NCBI RefSeq assembly: GCF_009834565.1
Contig: NZ_CP019428.1
Coordinates: forward strand, 6,386,001 to 6,450,000
Direction: 5' to 3'
DNA from: Pseudomonas sp. R76
Lineage (GTDB): Bacteria; Pseudomonadota; Gammaproteobacteria; Pseudomonadales; Pseudomonadaceae
DNA: 64,000 nt
The notes beneath the pieces were generated by a model. The model ran no database searches. It was not told the DNA's origin and worked only from the letters and a program-made list of their open reading frames with translations. Made by a program: the position numbers and the translations under genes. Positions 7,700 through 17,595 of this stretch are shown in pieces (the first letter of the stretch is position 1; each line of letters opens with the position of its first letter).

Positions 7700-9982
7700 C
7701 TATTTGCGCAACAGGCGCAGGCCATTGAACACCACCAGCAGGCTCACGCCCATGTCGGCGAACACCGCCATCCACATGGTCGCCATACCCAGGAAAGTGA
7801 CCGCGAGGAAGATCGCCTTGATCACCAGCGCCAGGGCGATGTTCTGCTTGAGGATACTCGACGTTTGCCGCGACAGACGAATGAATGCCGGAATCTTGCG
7901 CAAGTCATCGTCCATCAGCGCCACATCAGCGGTCTCGATGGCGGTGTCGGTGCCGGCGGCGGCCATGGCAAAACCAATCTCCGCACGGGCCAGGGCCGGC
8001 GCGTCGTTGATGCCGTCGCCGACCATGCCCACGCGGTGGCCTTGGCCGTAGAGGGTTTCGATGGCTTGCAGCTTGTCGGTGGGCAGCAAGTCGCCTTGAG
8101 CCTTGTCGATGCCGACCTGGGCTGCAATCGCCTGGGCGGTGTGGGTGTTGTCGCCGGTGAGCATCAGGGTTTTGATGCCCAGGTCGTGCAGTTGCTGAAT
8201 GGCTTCGCGGCTGCTGTCTTTGACCGTGTCGGCCACGGCGAACAGCGCCAGCGGGCCGGATTTATCGAGCAGCAACACCACGGATTTGCCTTGTTTCTCC
8301 AGGGCGAAGAGCTTTTCTTCCAGCTCGGGCGAGCACAGGCCGAGGTCTTCCACCAGGCGGTGGTTGCCCAGGTGGTAGGTTTCGCCGTTGATATCGCCGC
8401 GCACACCCCGACCGGCCAGGGCCTCGAAATTATCCACAACGTGGCTTGGCAGGTTTTTATCCACAGCCGCATTGGCAATGGCCAGCGACACCGGGTGGTC
8501 GGACCGCCCGGCCAGGCTGGCGGCCAGGGCCGGCGCGCTGTCTTGAACGGTCGGGAACAGCGCCAGGTAATCGGTTTGCACCGGCTTGCCGTGGGTGATG
8601 GTGCCGGTTTTGTCGAGGGCCAGGTAATCGAGCTTATAGCCGCCTTCGAGGTACACGCCGCCCTTGATCAGGATGCCTTTGCGCGCCGCTGCGGCCAGGC
8701 CGCTGACGATGGTCACCGGAGTGGAGATCACCAAGGCACACGGGCATGCGACCACCAGCAGCACCAGCGCGCGGTAGATCCAGTCGAACCAGGCGCCAGC
8801 CATGAACAGCGGCGGAATCAACGCCACGCCGAGGGCAAACAGGAACACGGCCGGGGTGTAGATTTTCGAGAAGCTGTCGACAAAGCGCTGAGTCGGTGCG
8901 CGTGCGCCTTGGGCCTGTTCGACGGCGTGAATGATGCGCGCCAAGGTAGAGTTGTTCGCCGCGGCGGTGACTGTGTATTCCAGGGAACCGGCCTGGTTGA
9001 TGGTGCCGGCAAAGACTTTATCGCCCACACCCTTTTCAATCGGCAGGCTTTCACCGGTGATTGGCGCTTGGTCGATGGTGGATTGGCCAGCGGTAACTTC
9101 ACCGTCCAGGCCGATGCGCTCGCCGGGCTTAACCCGCACGATATCGCCCAGCTCAATGCTTTTAACTTCTTTTTCGACCCAGCTGCCGTCGGCTTGCTGC
9201 ACCGTGGCTTGTTCCGGGGTCATCTGCATCAAGCCGCTGATGGCGTTACGTGCACGGTCCAGGGACTTGGCTTCGATCAACTCGGCCACGGTGAACAGGA
9301 ACATCACCATCGCCGCTTCCGGCCACTGGCCAATCAGCACTGCACCGGTCACCGCGATGCTCATCAGCGCGTTGATGTTCAGGTTGAGGTTTTTCAGGGC
9401 GATCCAGCCCTTTTTATAGGTGGTGAGGCCACCGCTGAGGATCGACACCAGCGCTACCAGCGCAATGACCCAGGTCGGTGCTACGCCGGTGAAATGCAGG
9501 ACTTCGGCCGCCAATGCGCCAACGCCGGACAGCGCCAACGGCCACCAGTGTTTCTTGGCAGGCGGCGCAGCGGCTGGGGTGCCTTCTTCGATGGGGTCGG
9601 CCTGCATGCCGATGGATTTGATCGCCTCGATGATCGGCGCGGTACTCGGCAAGTCATGGGTGACGCCGAGGATGCGGTTGATCAGGTTGAATTCCAGCTG
9701 CTGCACACCGGCGAGCTTGCCCAGTTTGTTCTGGATCAGCGTCTGCTCGGTGGGGCAGTCCATGGCTTCGATGCGAAAAGTGCTGAGGCGCGAGCCGGCG
9801 GTCGGCGCTTCGCTCAGCGTGACCACGGCAGGCGCAACCTTGCTGGAACAGCAGGAGTCGCCATGACTGCCATGGTCGTGCTGCTTGACCGGCGTCAGTT
9901 TGGCGCCGTGGTCGTGGCTATGGTCGTGATCATGATCATGCTTGTGATCATGCTTTTTTGGGGTGTGGATGGAATCGCTCAT
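7700..9982 (-). CDS. cadA: CadA-type heavy-metal exporting P1B ATPase (Zn2+/Cd2+/Pb2+)
   Basis: 760 residues. The N-terminus has a His-rich tail (residues 11-40, repeated HDH). A heavy-metal domain follows with a MDCPTE motif (74-79), then the membrane motif C413-P-C415, the phosphorylated Asp457 in DKTGT, a TGES motif (309-312) and GDGINDAP. These define a P1B ATPase that pumps Zn2+, Cd2+ or Pb2+ to the periplasm; CPC plus a His tail is the CadA/ZntA pattern. The start at 9982 is chosen because the MerR-type promoter lies just upstream and a longer frame would run through it. The divergent CadR regulator supports the role. Confidence 0.93.
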   Translation of the reverse strand: MSDSIHTPKKHDHKHDHDHDHSHDHGAKLTPVKQHDHGSHGDSCCSSKVAPAVVTLSEAPTAGSRLSTFRIEAMDCPTEQTLIQNKLGKLAGVQQLEFNLINRILGVTHDLPSTAPIIEAIKSIGMQADPIEEGTPAAAPPAKKHWWPLALSGVGALAAEVLHFTGVAPTWVIALVALVSILSGGLTTYKKGWIALKNLNLNINALMSIAVTGAVLIGQWPEAAMVMFLFTVAELIEAKSLDRARNAISGLMQMTPEQATVQQADGSWVEKEVKSIELGDIVRVKPGERIGLDGEVTAGQSTIDQAPITGESLPIEKGVGDKVFAGTINQAGSLEYTVTAAANNSTLARIIHAVEQAQGARAPTQRFVDSFSKIYTPAVFLFALGVALIPPLFMAGAWFDWIYRALVLLVVACPCALVISTPVTIVSGLAAAARKGILIKGGVYLEGGYKLDYLALDKTGTITHGKPVQTDYLALFPTVQDSAPALAASLAGRSDHPVSLAIANAAVDKNLPSHVVDNFEALAGRGVRGDINGETYHLGNHRLVEDLGLCSPELEEKLFALEKQGKSVVLLLDKSGPLALFAVADTVKDSSREAIQQLHDLGIKTLMLTGDNTHTAQAIAAQVGIDKAQGDLLPTDKLQAIETLYGQGHRVGMVGDGINDAPALARAEIGFAMAAAGTDTAIETADVALMDDDLRKIPAFIRLSRQTSSILKQNIALALVIKAIFLAVTFLGMATMWMAVFADMGVSLLVVFNGLRLLRK

Positions 9983-10013
9983 TCTGTCGCGTCCGTAAAG
10001 GTGCCTGTTGCCA

Positions 10014-10044
10014 AGTAAAGACCCTGTAGCCACTATAGGGTCAA
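10014..10044 (-). promoter_or_regulatory. cadA promoter with CadR (MerR-type) operator
   Basis: On the minus strand, TTGACC (10044-10039) and TTTACT (10019-10014) are separated by 19 bases, the over-long spacer typical of promoters activated by MerR-family twisting. An inverted repeat, GACCCT (10020-10025) and AGGGTC (10037-10042) with 11 bases between, fills the spacer. This is the expected CadR binding site. Confidence 0.88.
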
Positions 10045-10067
10045 GCACCCATTTGGAGATTGCTGCG

Positions 10068-10517
10068 ATGAAGATCGGCGAATTGGCCAAATTGACCGAC
10101 TGTCAGGTCGAAACCATCCGTTATTACGAGAAGGAAGGCCTGCTGCCGCCTCCGGCACGCACCGATGCCAACTACCGCGTGTACACCCAGGCGCACACCG
10201 AGCGGCTGATCTTTATCCGCAACTGCCGCAGCCTCGACATGACGCTGGAGGAAATCCGCAGCCTGCTCGGGCTACGCGACAGCCCCCAGGACCAGTGCGA
10301 AAGTGTGAATGCGTTGATCGACGAGCATATCCACCATGTGAAAGCGCGGATCGACGGGTTGTTGGCGTTGCAGGAGCAACTGCTCGACCTGCGCCAACGC
10401 TGCGGCGGCGCGCCGGGGATGGATCAGTGCGGGATTTTGCAGCGGCTGGAGCTCAGCGGGAGTGTGGCGGCCAGTGAGGCGGAGCCTTCGCATGTGGGCA
10501 GAAGCCACGGGCATTGA
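10068..10517 (+). CDS. cadR: CadR, MerR-family metal-responsive regulator
   Basis: 149 residues. The MerR helix-turn-helix is at residues 1-70 (MKIGELAKLTDCQVETIRYY), then a dimerisation helix, then a metal-binding loop with Cys residues near 115-125 (RQRCGGAPGMDQCG). A His-ending tail (HVGRSHGH) is as in Pseudomonas CadR. It represses and, with Cd2+/Zn2+, activates the divergent cadA promoter. The ATG at 10068 has GGAG nine bases before it; an upstream in-frame ATG at 10008 would read through the operator and is rejected. Confidence 0.92.
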   Translation: MKIGELAKLTDCQVETIRYYEKEGLLPPPARTDANYRVYTQAHTERLIFIRNCRSLDMTLEEIRSLLGLRDSPQDQCESVNALIDEHIHHVKARIDGLLALQEQLLDLRQRCGGAPGMDQCGILQRLELSGSVAASEAEPSHVGRSHGH

Positions 10518-10533
10518 TGTGTACACACAATAC

Positions 10534-10640
10534 ATGTGGGAGCTGGCTTGCCTGCGATAGCGGTTGATCAGAGGCATTGATGTCGCCTGACACTCCGCAA
10601 TCGCAGGCAAGCCAGCTCCCACATAAGCCAGCTCCCACAT
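10534..10640. repeat. REP-type palindromic doublet, family B (with a third half-copy)
   Basis: tgtgggagctggcttgcctg faces its inverse across about 45 bases. An extra half-copy (aagccagctcccaca) follows at the right. It separates the convergent cadR and thyA ends. Confidence 0.88.
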
Positions 10641-10658
10641 TTTTGACCGAGACCGGCT

Positions 10659-11492
10659 TTAGATCGCCACGTCAGCCTTGATACTTGGATCAGCGTCATA
10701 GCCCACAATTTCGAAGTCTTCGAACTTGTAGTCGTAGATCGACGCCGGTTTGCGCTTGATCACCAGTTCCGGCAGCTTCTTCGGCGTACGCGCCAGTTGG
10801 GTGCGGATCTGTTCCATGTGGTTGCTGTAGGCGTGGGTGTCGCCGGTGGTGACGATGATCTCGTGGGGGATCAGGTCGCACTGCTGGGCCAGCATGTGGG
10901 TCAGCAACGCCAGCGCGGCGGTGTTGTACGGCAGGCCGAGGAATACATCGGAGCTGCGGATGTACAACTGCATCGACAGGTGACCGTCATGCACAAACGC
11001 CTGGTACAGCAGGTGGCACGGCGGCAGGGCTTGCTTGCCGTTGCGGGCGTTTTCCTGCGGGCTCTTGGTTTCGTCCGGCAGGTATTCGACGTTCCAGCCG
11101 TGGAACAGGATGCGACGGCTGTTGGGGTTGTTCTTCAACGTGTCGACCATGTAGTCGATCTGGTTGATCTTGCCGCCGTCCTTGGTCGGCCAGGCGGTCC
11201 ACTGCTCGCCGTACACCGGGCCCAGGTCACCGTCTTCGGTGGCCCATTCGTCCCAGATTTTTACGCCGTTTTCGTTCAGCCACTTGATGTTGGTGTTGCC
11301 GCTCAACATCCAGATCAATTCGTTGGCGATGCTTTTGAAATGAAGCTTCTTGGTGGTCAGCAGCGGGAAGCCGTCGGCCAAGTTATGCCGATACTGACGG
11401 GCAAACACGGCCTTGGTGCCGGTGCCGGTGCGATCGCCCTTGGTCAATCCATTGGTCACGACGTCGTTCAGTAGTTCGAGATATTGCTTCAT
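10659..11492 (-). CDS. thyA: Thymidylate synthase
   Basis: 277 residues. It methylates dUMP to dTMP using methylene-tetrahydrofolate. Visible family motifs: GDRTGTGT near the N-terminus, the catalytic Cys segment LPPCHLLYQ, the segment [19 protein letters not shown], and DTHAYSNH. The start is placed at 11492 ([11 protein letters not shown]), the standard N-terminus; the longer frame adds 16 unrelated residues. lgt lies 54 bases upstream on the same strand, the usual Pseudomonas order lgt-thyA, so the two are probably co-transcribed. Confidence 0.97.
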   Translation of the reverse strand: MKQYLELLNDVVTNGLTKGDRTGTGTKAVFARQYRHNLADGFPLLTTKKLHFKSIANELIWMLSGNTNIKWLNENGVKIWDEWATEDGDLGPVYGEQWTAWPTKDGGKINQIDYMVDTLKNNPNSRRILFHGWNVEYLPDETKSPQENARNGKQALPPCHLLYQAFVHDGHLSMQLYIRSSDVFLGLPYNTAALALLTHMLAQQCDLIPHEIIVTTGDTHAYSNHMEQIRTQLARTPKKLPELVIKRKPASIYDYKFEDFEIVGYDADPSIKADVAI

Positions 11493-11546
11493 TTTAGTAC
11501 CCGTATCGTTGAAGCCGGGGCTACGCAAAAGCCCCGGCATTCGAAT

Positions 11547-12359
11547 TTAAAGCGCGGTGTTCTTGATGCCTTGCGGGCGATTGTACGCCCACCACAGCAG
11601 GCCCAGGCCCGCCAGGATCATCGGCATGCTGAGGATCTGACCCATGGTCAACCAGCCCCACGCCAGGTAGCCCAGCTGTGCATCCGGCACGCGGACGAAC
11701 TCGACGATAAAGCGGAAGATCCCGTAGAACAACGCGAACATCCCCGACACGGCCATGGTTGGGCGTGGCTTGCGCGAGAAGATGTACAGAATCAGGAACA
11801 GCGCCACACCTTCCAGGGCGAACTGGTAGAGCTGCGACGGATGGCGCGGCAATTGCGCCGGGTCGCTGAACGGCGGGAACACCATGGCCCACGGCACGTC
11901 GGTTGGCTTGCCCCACAACTCGGCGTTGATGAAGTTACCGATACGCCCGGCGCCCAGGCCAATCGGCACGAACGGTGCGACGAAGTCCATCAGCTGGAAG
12001 AACGACTTGCCGTTGCGGCGGCCGAACCACCACGCGGCGATCATCACGCCGACAAAGCCGCCGTGGAACGCCATGCCGCCCTTCCACACTTCAAAGATCA
12101 GCGTCGGGTTGGCGATATAGGCCGGCAGGTCGTAGAACAGCACATACCCCAGACGCCCGCCGACAATGACGCCCATCGACATCCAGAACACCATGTCGGA
12201 GAGCTTCTCCTTGGTCCAGGTCGGGTCGAAACGGTTCAGGCGCCGGGAAGCCAGCAGCCAGGCACCGCCGATGCCGATCAGGTACATCAACCCGTACCAA
12301 TGGATTTGCAGCGGACCGATGGCCACGGCCACCGGGTTGATCTGCGGGTAAGGCAGCAT
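11547..12359 (-). CDS. lgt: Prolipoprotein diacylglyceryl transferase
   Basis: 270 residues, an inner-membrane enzyme with about seven hydrophobic segments. It transfers diacylglyceryl from phosphatidylglycerol to the lipobox Cys of prolipoproteins, the first step of lipoprotein maturation. The Lgt signature region [17 protein letters not shown] and the essential HGG (MAFHGGFVG) are present. The ATG at 12359 follows GAGGAG. thyA is downstream on the same strand. Confidence 0.97.
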   Translation of the reverse strand: MLPYPQINPVAVAIGPLQIHWYGLMYLIGIGGAWLLASRRLNRFDPTWTKEKLSDMVFWMSMGVIVGGRLGYVLFYDLPAYIANPTLIFEVWKGGMAFHGGFVGVMIAAWWFGRRNGKSFFQLMDFVAPFVPIGLGAGRIGNFINAELWGKPTDVPWAMVFPPFSDPAQLPRHPSQLYQFALEGVALFLILYIFSRKPRPTMAVSGMFALFYGIFRFIVEFVRVPDAQLGYLAWGWLTMGQILSMPMILAGLGLLWWAYNRPQGIKNTAL

Positions 12360-12573
12360 TGCGACTCCTCGTTAAATCAATAGTCATGGCGCACCGGACC
12401 ATGCCGGTGTGGGATTAAGCCTGCGTTACAGCCGCAATTTCAAATTAAGAAGTTCAGACGCGCCCAATAGCCCGGCATGTTAACGGATGGAAGGCATGCG
12501 ACCCAACTTCGATACGATGGAACGCCCGCCGTTGTGTGGGTAGAGTGAGGGAAAACACAAAAGGGATCGCCTG

Positions 12574-13320
12574 ATGTGCCTGATTGTTTTCGCCTGGCGG
12601 CCGGGCCATGCCCAACCGCTGATCGTCGCGGCCAACCGTGATGAATTCTACGCCCGCCCCAGCCTGCCGCTGGCCCAATGGCCGGATGCGCCGCACATCT
12701 ACGCCGGCCGCGACCAGGAAGCAGGCGGCACCTGGCTTGGCGTAAACGTCGATGGGCGGTTTGCGGCCCTGACCAACATCCGCGACCCGCACCAGCCGCC
12801 CGCACGCAAGTCGCGCGGGGAGTTGGTGGCGCGTTTTCTCAGCGGCTCACTGCCGATTGACGACTACTTAGCCGACGTTAACGGCCGTTCGATTGAATAT
12901 GCCGGATTTAACCTGCTAGTGGGCACGCGTGATGAGCTGTGGCATTACAACGCCAATCAGACTGAGCCGACACGGCTGGAGGCTGGGGTTTATGGGTTAT
13001 CCAATGCCGGGCTGGATACGCCGTGGCCCAAATTGCTCAAGGCCAAGGCGGCGTTGAGTGAGTTGCTGGAGAACCCACAACCACAGGCCTTGCTGGATAT
13101 TTTGAGCGACCCACAGACCGCGCCGTTTGCTGACCTGCCGGACACAGGCGTGGGCTTGGCGACCGAAAGTCTGCTGTCGAGCGTGTTCATCGCCAGCCCC
13201 AGTTATGGGACGCGGGCGAGTACGGCGTTGATTGTGAATGCGGATGGGACGCGGCGGATGGTGGAGCGCAGCTTCGGGCCGCTGGGTGGGCGGTTGGGTG
13301 AAGTAGAACTGAGCATTTAG
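12574..13320 (+). CDS. NRDE/TANGO2-family protein
   Basis: 248 residues. It begins with the family hallmark: Cys2 as the first residue after Met and an NRDE motif (AANRDEF, near residues 25-31), as in Ntn-hydrolase-like TANGO2 proteins. In that fold Cys2 would be the nucleophile after Met removal, but no bacterial substrate is firmly established. It stands alone on the plus strand, divergent from lgt. The ATG at 12574 has AAGGGA upstream. The gap before it (12360-12573) shows no other gene. Confidence 0.85.
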   Translation: MCLIVFAWRPGHAQPLIVAANRDEFYARPSLPLAQWPDAPHIYAGRDQEAGGTWLGVNVDGRFAALTNIRDPHQPPARKSRGELVARFLSGSLPIDDYLADVNGRSIEYAGFNLLVGTRDELWHYNANQTEPTRLEAGVYGLSNAGLDTPWPKLLKAKAALSELLENPQPQALLDILSDPQTAPFADLPDTGVGLATESLLSSVFIASPSYGTRASTALIVNADGTRRMVERSFGPLGGRLGEVELSI

Positions 13321-13330
13321 CGGTAATGTT

Positions 13331-13442
13331 GATCGTTCCCACGCTCTGCGTGGGAATGCATCCAGTGACGCTCCGCGTCACGCCTTCAAGAGCGGACGCA
13401 GAGCGTCCAGGCGGCATTCCCACGCAGAGCGTGGGAACGATC
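13331..13442. repeat. REP-type palindromic doublet, family A
   Basis: Facing cgttcccacgctctgcgtgg arms with the inner gacgctccgcgtcacg hairpin, between the convergent NRDE gene and ptsP. Confidence 0.88.
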
Positions 13443-13444
13443 AG

Positions 13445-15724
13445 TTAGAGGGTCTTCGCCGAAGCCGGGTTGATCATCCGCGTCAGCCCCAGGTTCTTCA
13501 GCGCCAACTGCAGCGAGCTGTGGATAACTTGCGGGTTGTCGATGGTCATCAACTCCGCCAGCAAATCCTTGGCCATGCTCAGCTCAACCTGGCGCAGCAT
13601 CCACTTCACCTTCGGCAAGTTGGTGGCGTTCATCGACAGGCTGTCAAAGCCCATCGCCATCAACAGCACTGCCGCCGCCGGGTCGCCGGCCATTTCACCG
13701 CAGATACTTACCGGCTTGCCTTCGGCATGGGCGTCGCGCACCACGTGTTGCAGGGCTTGCAGGACGGCCGGGTGCAGGTAGTCGTAAAGATCGGCTACGC
13801 GTGGGTTGTTGCGGTCCACGGCCAGCAGGTACTGGGTCAAGTCGTTGGAGCCGACCGAAAGGAAGTCCACCTGCCGCGCCAGCTCTTTAGCCTGGTACAC
13901 CGCCGCCGGGATTTCGATCATCACCCCAATCGGCGGCATTGGCACATCGGCGCCTTCGTCGCGGACTTCGCCCCAGGCGCGGTGGATCAAGTGCAGGGCT
14001 TCTTCCAGCTCATGGGTGCCGGAGATCATCGGCAGCAGGATGCGCAGGTTGTTCAGGCCTTCGCTGGCCTTGAGCATGGCGCGGGTCTGCACGAGGAAGA
14101 TTTCAGGGTGGTCGAGGGTCACGCGAATGCCGCGCCAGCCAAGGAAGGGGTTGTCTTCCTTGATTGGGAAGTAGGACAGTGACTTATCGCCGCCGATGTC
14201 CAGGCTGCGCATCGTCACCGGCAACGGGTGGAAGGCGGACAGTTGCTCGCGATAAATCGCCAGTTGCTCCTTCTCACTCGGGAAACGCTGGTTGATCATG
14301 AACGGCACTTCGGTGCGGTACAGGCCCACGCCTTCAGCGCCGCGCTGTTGCGCGCGGGCCACATCGGCGAGCAGGCCGGTGTTGACCAGCAGCGGCACGC
14401 GGTGGCCGTCGAGGGTCACGCACGGCAGCTCGCGCAGCGAATCGAGGCCCAGCGCCAGCTGTTTCTCTTCTTCCACCACCTCGGCGTATTGCTTGCGCAG
14501 TACTTCGCTGGGGTTGGTAAAGACTTCGCCGCGATGCCCATCGACGATCATGTCGATGCCGTCGACCTTGGAATACGGCAGGTCCACCAGGCCCATCACC
14601 GTCGGAATGCCCATGGCACGGGCCAGGATCGCGACGTGGGAGTTACCCGAACCCAGTACCGAGACCAAACCCACCAGTTTGCCTTCCGGCACTTCGCCGA
14701 GCATGGTGGCGGTCAGCTCTTCACTGATCAGGATGGTGTTGTCGGGGTAGACCAGGTTGGTGGTGCGGTCTTCCTGCAGGTAGGCCAGCAGACGGCGACC
14801 GAGGTCACGCACATCCGAAGCCCGCTCACGCAGGTAGGCGTCGTCCATCAATTCAAAACGGTTGACGTGATCGGTGACCACCTGGCGCAACGCGCCCTGG
14901 GCCCACTGGCCGGTCTTGATCACGGTTTTGACTTCGTTACCCAGCGAGGCGTCGTCGAGCATCATCTGGTACACGTCGAACAGCGCGCGCTCTTCGGGGC
15001 GCAGTTGCGTGGCCAGCTTGGTCGACAGGTTGCGCATGTCGGCGCGCACGCCTTCCAGGGCGGTCTTGAACAGTTTGATTTCAGCGTCGATGTCGTTGAC
15101 GGTCTTGTCCGGCACCACATCGAGGTCGGCCGGTGGCAGCATGACCACGGCCGTACCGACGGCAGCGCCTGGCGAACCCGGCACGCCGACGAACTTGGCT
15201 TCCTGGATGCCCTTGCCCTGGCGGCCCAGGCCACGAATCGAGCCCGTGGCTTCGGCGTGGGCAATAACCCCGGCAAGCTGCGCGCTCATGGTCACGAGGA
15301 AGGCTTCTTCACCTTCGTCGAACTGGCGACGCTCTTTTTGCTGGATGACCAACACGCCGACAACGCGGCGGTGGTGAATGATCGGTGCGCCGAGGAACGA
15401 GGCGTAGCGCTCTTCGCCGGTTTCGGCAAAGTAGCGATAACGCGGGTGATCGGCCGCGTTTTCGAGGTTCAGGGGTTCTTCACGCGTCCCCACCAGGCCC
15501 ACCAGACCTTCATTGGGCGCCATGCTGACCTTGCCGATGGAGCGCTTGTTCAGGCCCTCGGTGGCCATCAGCACAAAACGGTTGGTCTCGGGGTCCAGCA
15601 GGTAAACCGAGCAGACCTGGCTGCCCATGGCTTCCTTGACGCGCAACACAATAATCCCCAACGCCGCCTTGAGATCCTTGGCGGAGTTAACTTCCTGGAC
15701 GATCTTGCGCAGCGTATTGAGCAT
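13445..15724 (-). CDS. ptsP: PtsP, enzyme I of the nitrogen phosphotransferase system
   Basis: 759 residues. An N-terminal GAF domain (about 1-150) senses nitrogen status. Then come the PEP-utiliser N domain, the phospho-His loop (GSGNSHVAILARAMG), and the PEP-binding barrel with GVGLYRTE, SIGSNDLTQY-like (VGSNDLTQY) and SICGEMAGDP motifs. It takes phosphate from PEP and passes it to NPr (PtsO), which feeds PtsN. It lies 22 bases after rppH on the same strand, the conserved Pseudomonas pair, so they are probably one transcript. Confidence 0.96.
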   Translation of the reverse strand: MLNTLRKIVQEVNSAKDLKAALGIIVLRVKEAMGSQVCSVYLLDPETNRFVLMATEGLNKRSIGKVSMAPNEGLVGLVGTREEPLNLENAADHPRYRYFAETGEERYASFLGAPIIHHRRVVGVLVIQQKERRQFDEGEEAFLVTMSAQLAGVIAHAEATGSIRGLGRQGKGIQEAKFVGVPGSPGAAVGTAVVMLPPADLDVVPDKTVNDIDAEIKLFKTALEGVRADMRNLSTKLATQLRPEERALFDVYQMMLDDASLGNEVKTVIKTGQWAQGALRQVVTDHVNRFELMDDAYLRERASDVRDLGRRLLAYLQEDRTTNLVYPDNTILISEELTATMLGEVPEGKLVGLVSVLGSGNSHVAILARAMGIPTVMGLVDLPYSKVDGIDMIVDGHRGEVFTNPSEVLRKQYAEVVEEEKQLALGLDSLRELPCVTLDGHRVPLLVNTGLLADVARAQQRGAEGVGLYRTEVPFMINQRFPSEKEQLAIYREQLSAFHPLPVTMRSLDIGGDKSLSYFPIKEDNPFLGWRGIRVTLDHPEIFLVQTRAMLKASEGLNNLRILLPMISGTHELEEALHLIHRAWGEVRDEGADVPMPPIGVMIEIPAAVYQAKELARQVDFLSVGSNDLTQYLLAVDRNNPRVADLYDYLHPAVLQALQHVVRDAHAEGKPVSICGEMAGDPAAAVLLMAMGFDSLSMNATNLPKVKWMLRQVELSMAKDLLAELMTIDNPQVIHSSLQLALKNLGLTRMINPASAKTL

Positions 15725-15746
15725 GGCTCGGGGTCGAACTCCGTCG

Positions 15747-16226
15747 TCAGTCGCGCGCTAAAAGGCGCGGGGCAAGCTCTTTGAGAGCGCGACGATAAAC
15801 CTCGCGCTTGAATGTCACCACCTGGCCCAACGGATACCAATAACTGACCCAGCGCCAGCCATCGAACTCCGGTTTACCGGTCAAATCCATCCGCACCCGC
15901 TGCTCGTTGGAGATCAGGCGCAGGAGAAACCATTTCTGCTTCTGGCCGATGCACAGCGGTTGGCTGTGGGTACGCACCAGGCGTTGCGGCAAACGATAGC
16001 GCAACCAGCCGCGGGTACAGGCCAGAATTTGCACATCTTCACGCTCAAGGCCGACTTCTTCGTTCAACTCACGGTACAAGGCGTCTTCAGGGGTTTCGTC
16101 GGGGTTGATTCCACCTTGAGGAAACTGCCAGGCATCTTGGTTGATTCGGCGAGCCCATAGCACCTGTCCGGCATCATTCGTAAGAATAATCCCGACATTA
16201 GGACGGAAACCATCGGGGTCGATCAC
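15747..16226 (-). CDS. rppH: RppH, RNA 5'-pyrophosphohydrolase (Nudix)
   Basis: 159 residues. The Nudix box [20 protein letters not shown] followed by VGL fits Gx5Ex7REUxEExGU. It removes pyrophosphate from mRNA 5' ends and so triggers RNase E decay. I place the start at a GTG (16226) that begins the standard [11 protein letters not shown] terminus and has GAGG eight bases before it; the ATG 20 codons earlier lacks family similarity. It is the first gene of rppH-ptsP. Confidence 0.93.
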   Translation of the reverse strand: MIDPDGFRPNVGIILTNDAGQVLWARRINQDAWQFPQGGINPDETPEDALYRELNEEVGLEREDVQILACTRGWLRYRLPQRLVRTHSQPLCIGQKQKWFLLRLISNEQRVRMDLTGKPEFDGWRWVSYWYPLGQVVTFKREVYRRALKELAPRLLARD

Positions 16227-16369
16227 GGCAACAACCTCGCAAACGCATGTCGCCGCATTGTTCCACAAAGGTTGTTCCAGCGGCAACGAGGCTTCTTACC
16301 TTATGTGCACTCTTGTGAAAAGACCGTATTCTGGACGCCTTTTTACAGACTTTTCAGCGAGTAACTGCA

Positions 16370-17026
16370 ATGCGCCTGGCTTTATTCGACTTGGACAACA
16401 CGCTTCTGGGCGGTGACAGCGATCACGCCTGGGGCGATTACCTCTGCGAACGCGGGATTCTCGACGCGGTGGCCTACAAAGCCCGCAACGATGAGTTTTA
16501 CCAGGACTACCTGGCCGGCAAGCTGGATAACGCCGAGTACCTGAACTTTTGCCTGGAAATCCTTGGCCGCACCGAGATGGCCCAGTTGAACGAGTGGCAC
16601 AACGACTATATGCGCGACTGCATCGAGCCAATCGTGCTGCCCCAGGCGCTGGAGTTGCTGGCCAAGCACCGCGCCGCCGGCGACAAGCTGGTGATCATCA
16701 CCGCCACCAACCGCTTCGTCACCGCGCCGATTGCCGCGCGCCTGGGCGTTGAAACCCTGATCGCCACCGAGTGCGAAATGGAAAATGGCCGCTACACCGG
16801 GCGCAGCACCGATGTGCCGTGCTTCCGTGAAGGCAAGGTGACGCGCTTGAATCGTTGGCTGGAAGAAACCGGGTACAGCCTGGAAGACAGCTACTTTTAT
16901 AGCGATTCGATGAATGATTTGCCGTTGCTGGAGCAGGTGACGCACGCGGTGGCGGTGGATCCCGATCCGAATTTGCGGGCTGAAGCTGAAAAGCGTGGCT
17001 GGCCGGTGATTACACTGCGAAGCTGA
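16370..17026 (+). CDS. HAD-IB phosphatase, probable histidinol-phosphate phosphatase
   Basis: 218 residues with the HAD motifs [10 protein letters not shown] (motif I, Asp8 and Asp10 of FDLDNT), IITATN (motif II), a lysine in the motif III region, and [12 protein letters not shown] (motif IV). It belongs to the SerB/HAD-IB class. The gene directly divergent from rppH in P. aeruginosa (PA0335) has been reported as histidinol-phosphate phosphatase, and this copy sits in the same place. I therefore favour a histidine-synthesis role, but phosphoserine-type activity cannot be excluded from sequence alone. Confidence 0.85.
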   Translation: MRLALFDLDNTLLGGDSDHAWGDYLCERGILDAVAYKARNDEFYQDYLAGKLDNAEYLNFCLEILGRTEMAQLNEWHNDYMRDCIEPIVLPQALELLAKHRAAGDKLVIITATNRFVTAPIAARLGVETLIATECEMENGRYTGRSTDVPCFREGKVTRLNRWLEETGYSLEDSYFYSDSMNDLPLLEQVTHAVAVDPDPNLRAEAEKRGWPVITLRS

Positions 17027-17032
17027 TGGCCC

Positions 17033-17105
17033 CATCGCAGGCAAGCCAGCTCCCACATTTGAATGCATTCACACATCCAAGTGTGGGAGCTGGCTTGCCT
17101 GCGAT
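17033..17105. repeat. REP-type palindromic doublet, family B
   Basis: atcgcaggcaagccagctcc faces its inverse tgtgggagctggcttgcctg, in the convergent gap after the HAD gene. Confidence 0.88.
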
Positions 17106-17127
17106 GAAGTCCCCCGAATCCCAAGCC

Positions 17128-17595
17128 CTACATCGGCTTAGCCACCATCAAATAGAAAATCACCATAAACGCCAGAAACGCCGGCCAGCCCAGGCCAAAC
17201 CACCAGCGCATATAGGTCGCCGCCTTGATCGGCATCGCCGTGCCATCGCGTAACGCCTGCTCCGCCATCTTGTGCACTCGAATCTGCAGCCACACCACCG
17301 GCAGCCAGCAAATCCCCGCCAGGCAATACAGGCCGACGGTCCATTGCAGCCAACTTTGCTGCATCGACCAACCCGCCAAGTGCATCAAGCCAATGCCACT
17401 CAAGGGCTGAAACACTGCCGTGGTCGCGGTAAACGCCCAGTCGGCGAACACCAGATGTTTGAAGGTCACAGCGATGACTTCAACCTTGCCGCTGCGCCAG
17501 GCGCGCAAGGCGTAGTACGCCGAGCCCGCGCCCAGCCCGAACAGGATGGTCGACGACAGGATATGCAGGGTTTTCAGCAGCAGGTAGGCGCTCAT
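17128..17595 (-). CDS. DUF2269 integral membrane protein (third gene of operon)
   Basis: 155 residues with four hydrophobic segments and conserved His residues (LLKTLHILSSTILFG, FKHLVFADW). This is the DUF2269 pattern, a membrane protein family of unknown function. Its ATG overlaps the TGA of the SDR-DoxX gene (ATGA at 17592-17595), so translation is coupled. A second DUF2269 gene begins the same operon. His residues within membrane segments could suggest haem or quinone contact, but that is inference. Confidence 0.8.
   Translation of the reverse strand: MSAYLLLKTLHILSSTILFGLGAGSAYYALRAWRSGKVEVIAVTFKHLVFADWAFTATTAVFQPLSGIGLMHLAGWSMQQSWLQWTVGLYCLAGICWLPVVWLQIRVHKMAEQALRDGTAMPIKAATYMRWWFGLGWPAFLAFMVIFYLMVAKPM

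Noticed and set aside
7571-10018. Long (815-codon) open frame on the plus strand opposite cadA
   Set aside because: It is fully antisense to a gene with all P1B ATPase motifs and its product is low-complexity, rich in His, Gln, Arg and Gly. It is a by-product of GC-rich codon use.
10534-10640. Repeated palindromes considered as a CRISPR array
   Set aside because: Units are inverted pairs, not evenly spaced direct repeats with unique spacers, and no cas genes are present.
10534-10640. REP doublets considered as intrinsic terminators
   Set aside because: Hairpins are long but lack a following T-run; separate clear terminators exist after serA, spuI and lsfA.
14228-15784. 518-codon plus-strand frame opposite ptsP
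   Set aside because: Antisense to intact PtsP, no recognisable domain, composition typical of a shadow frame.
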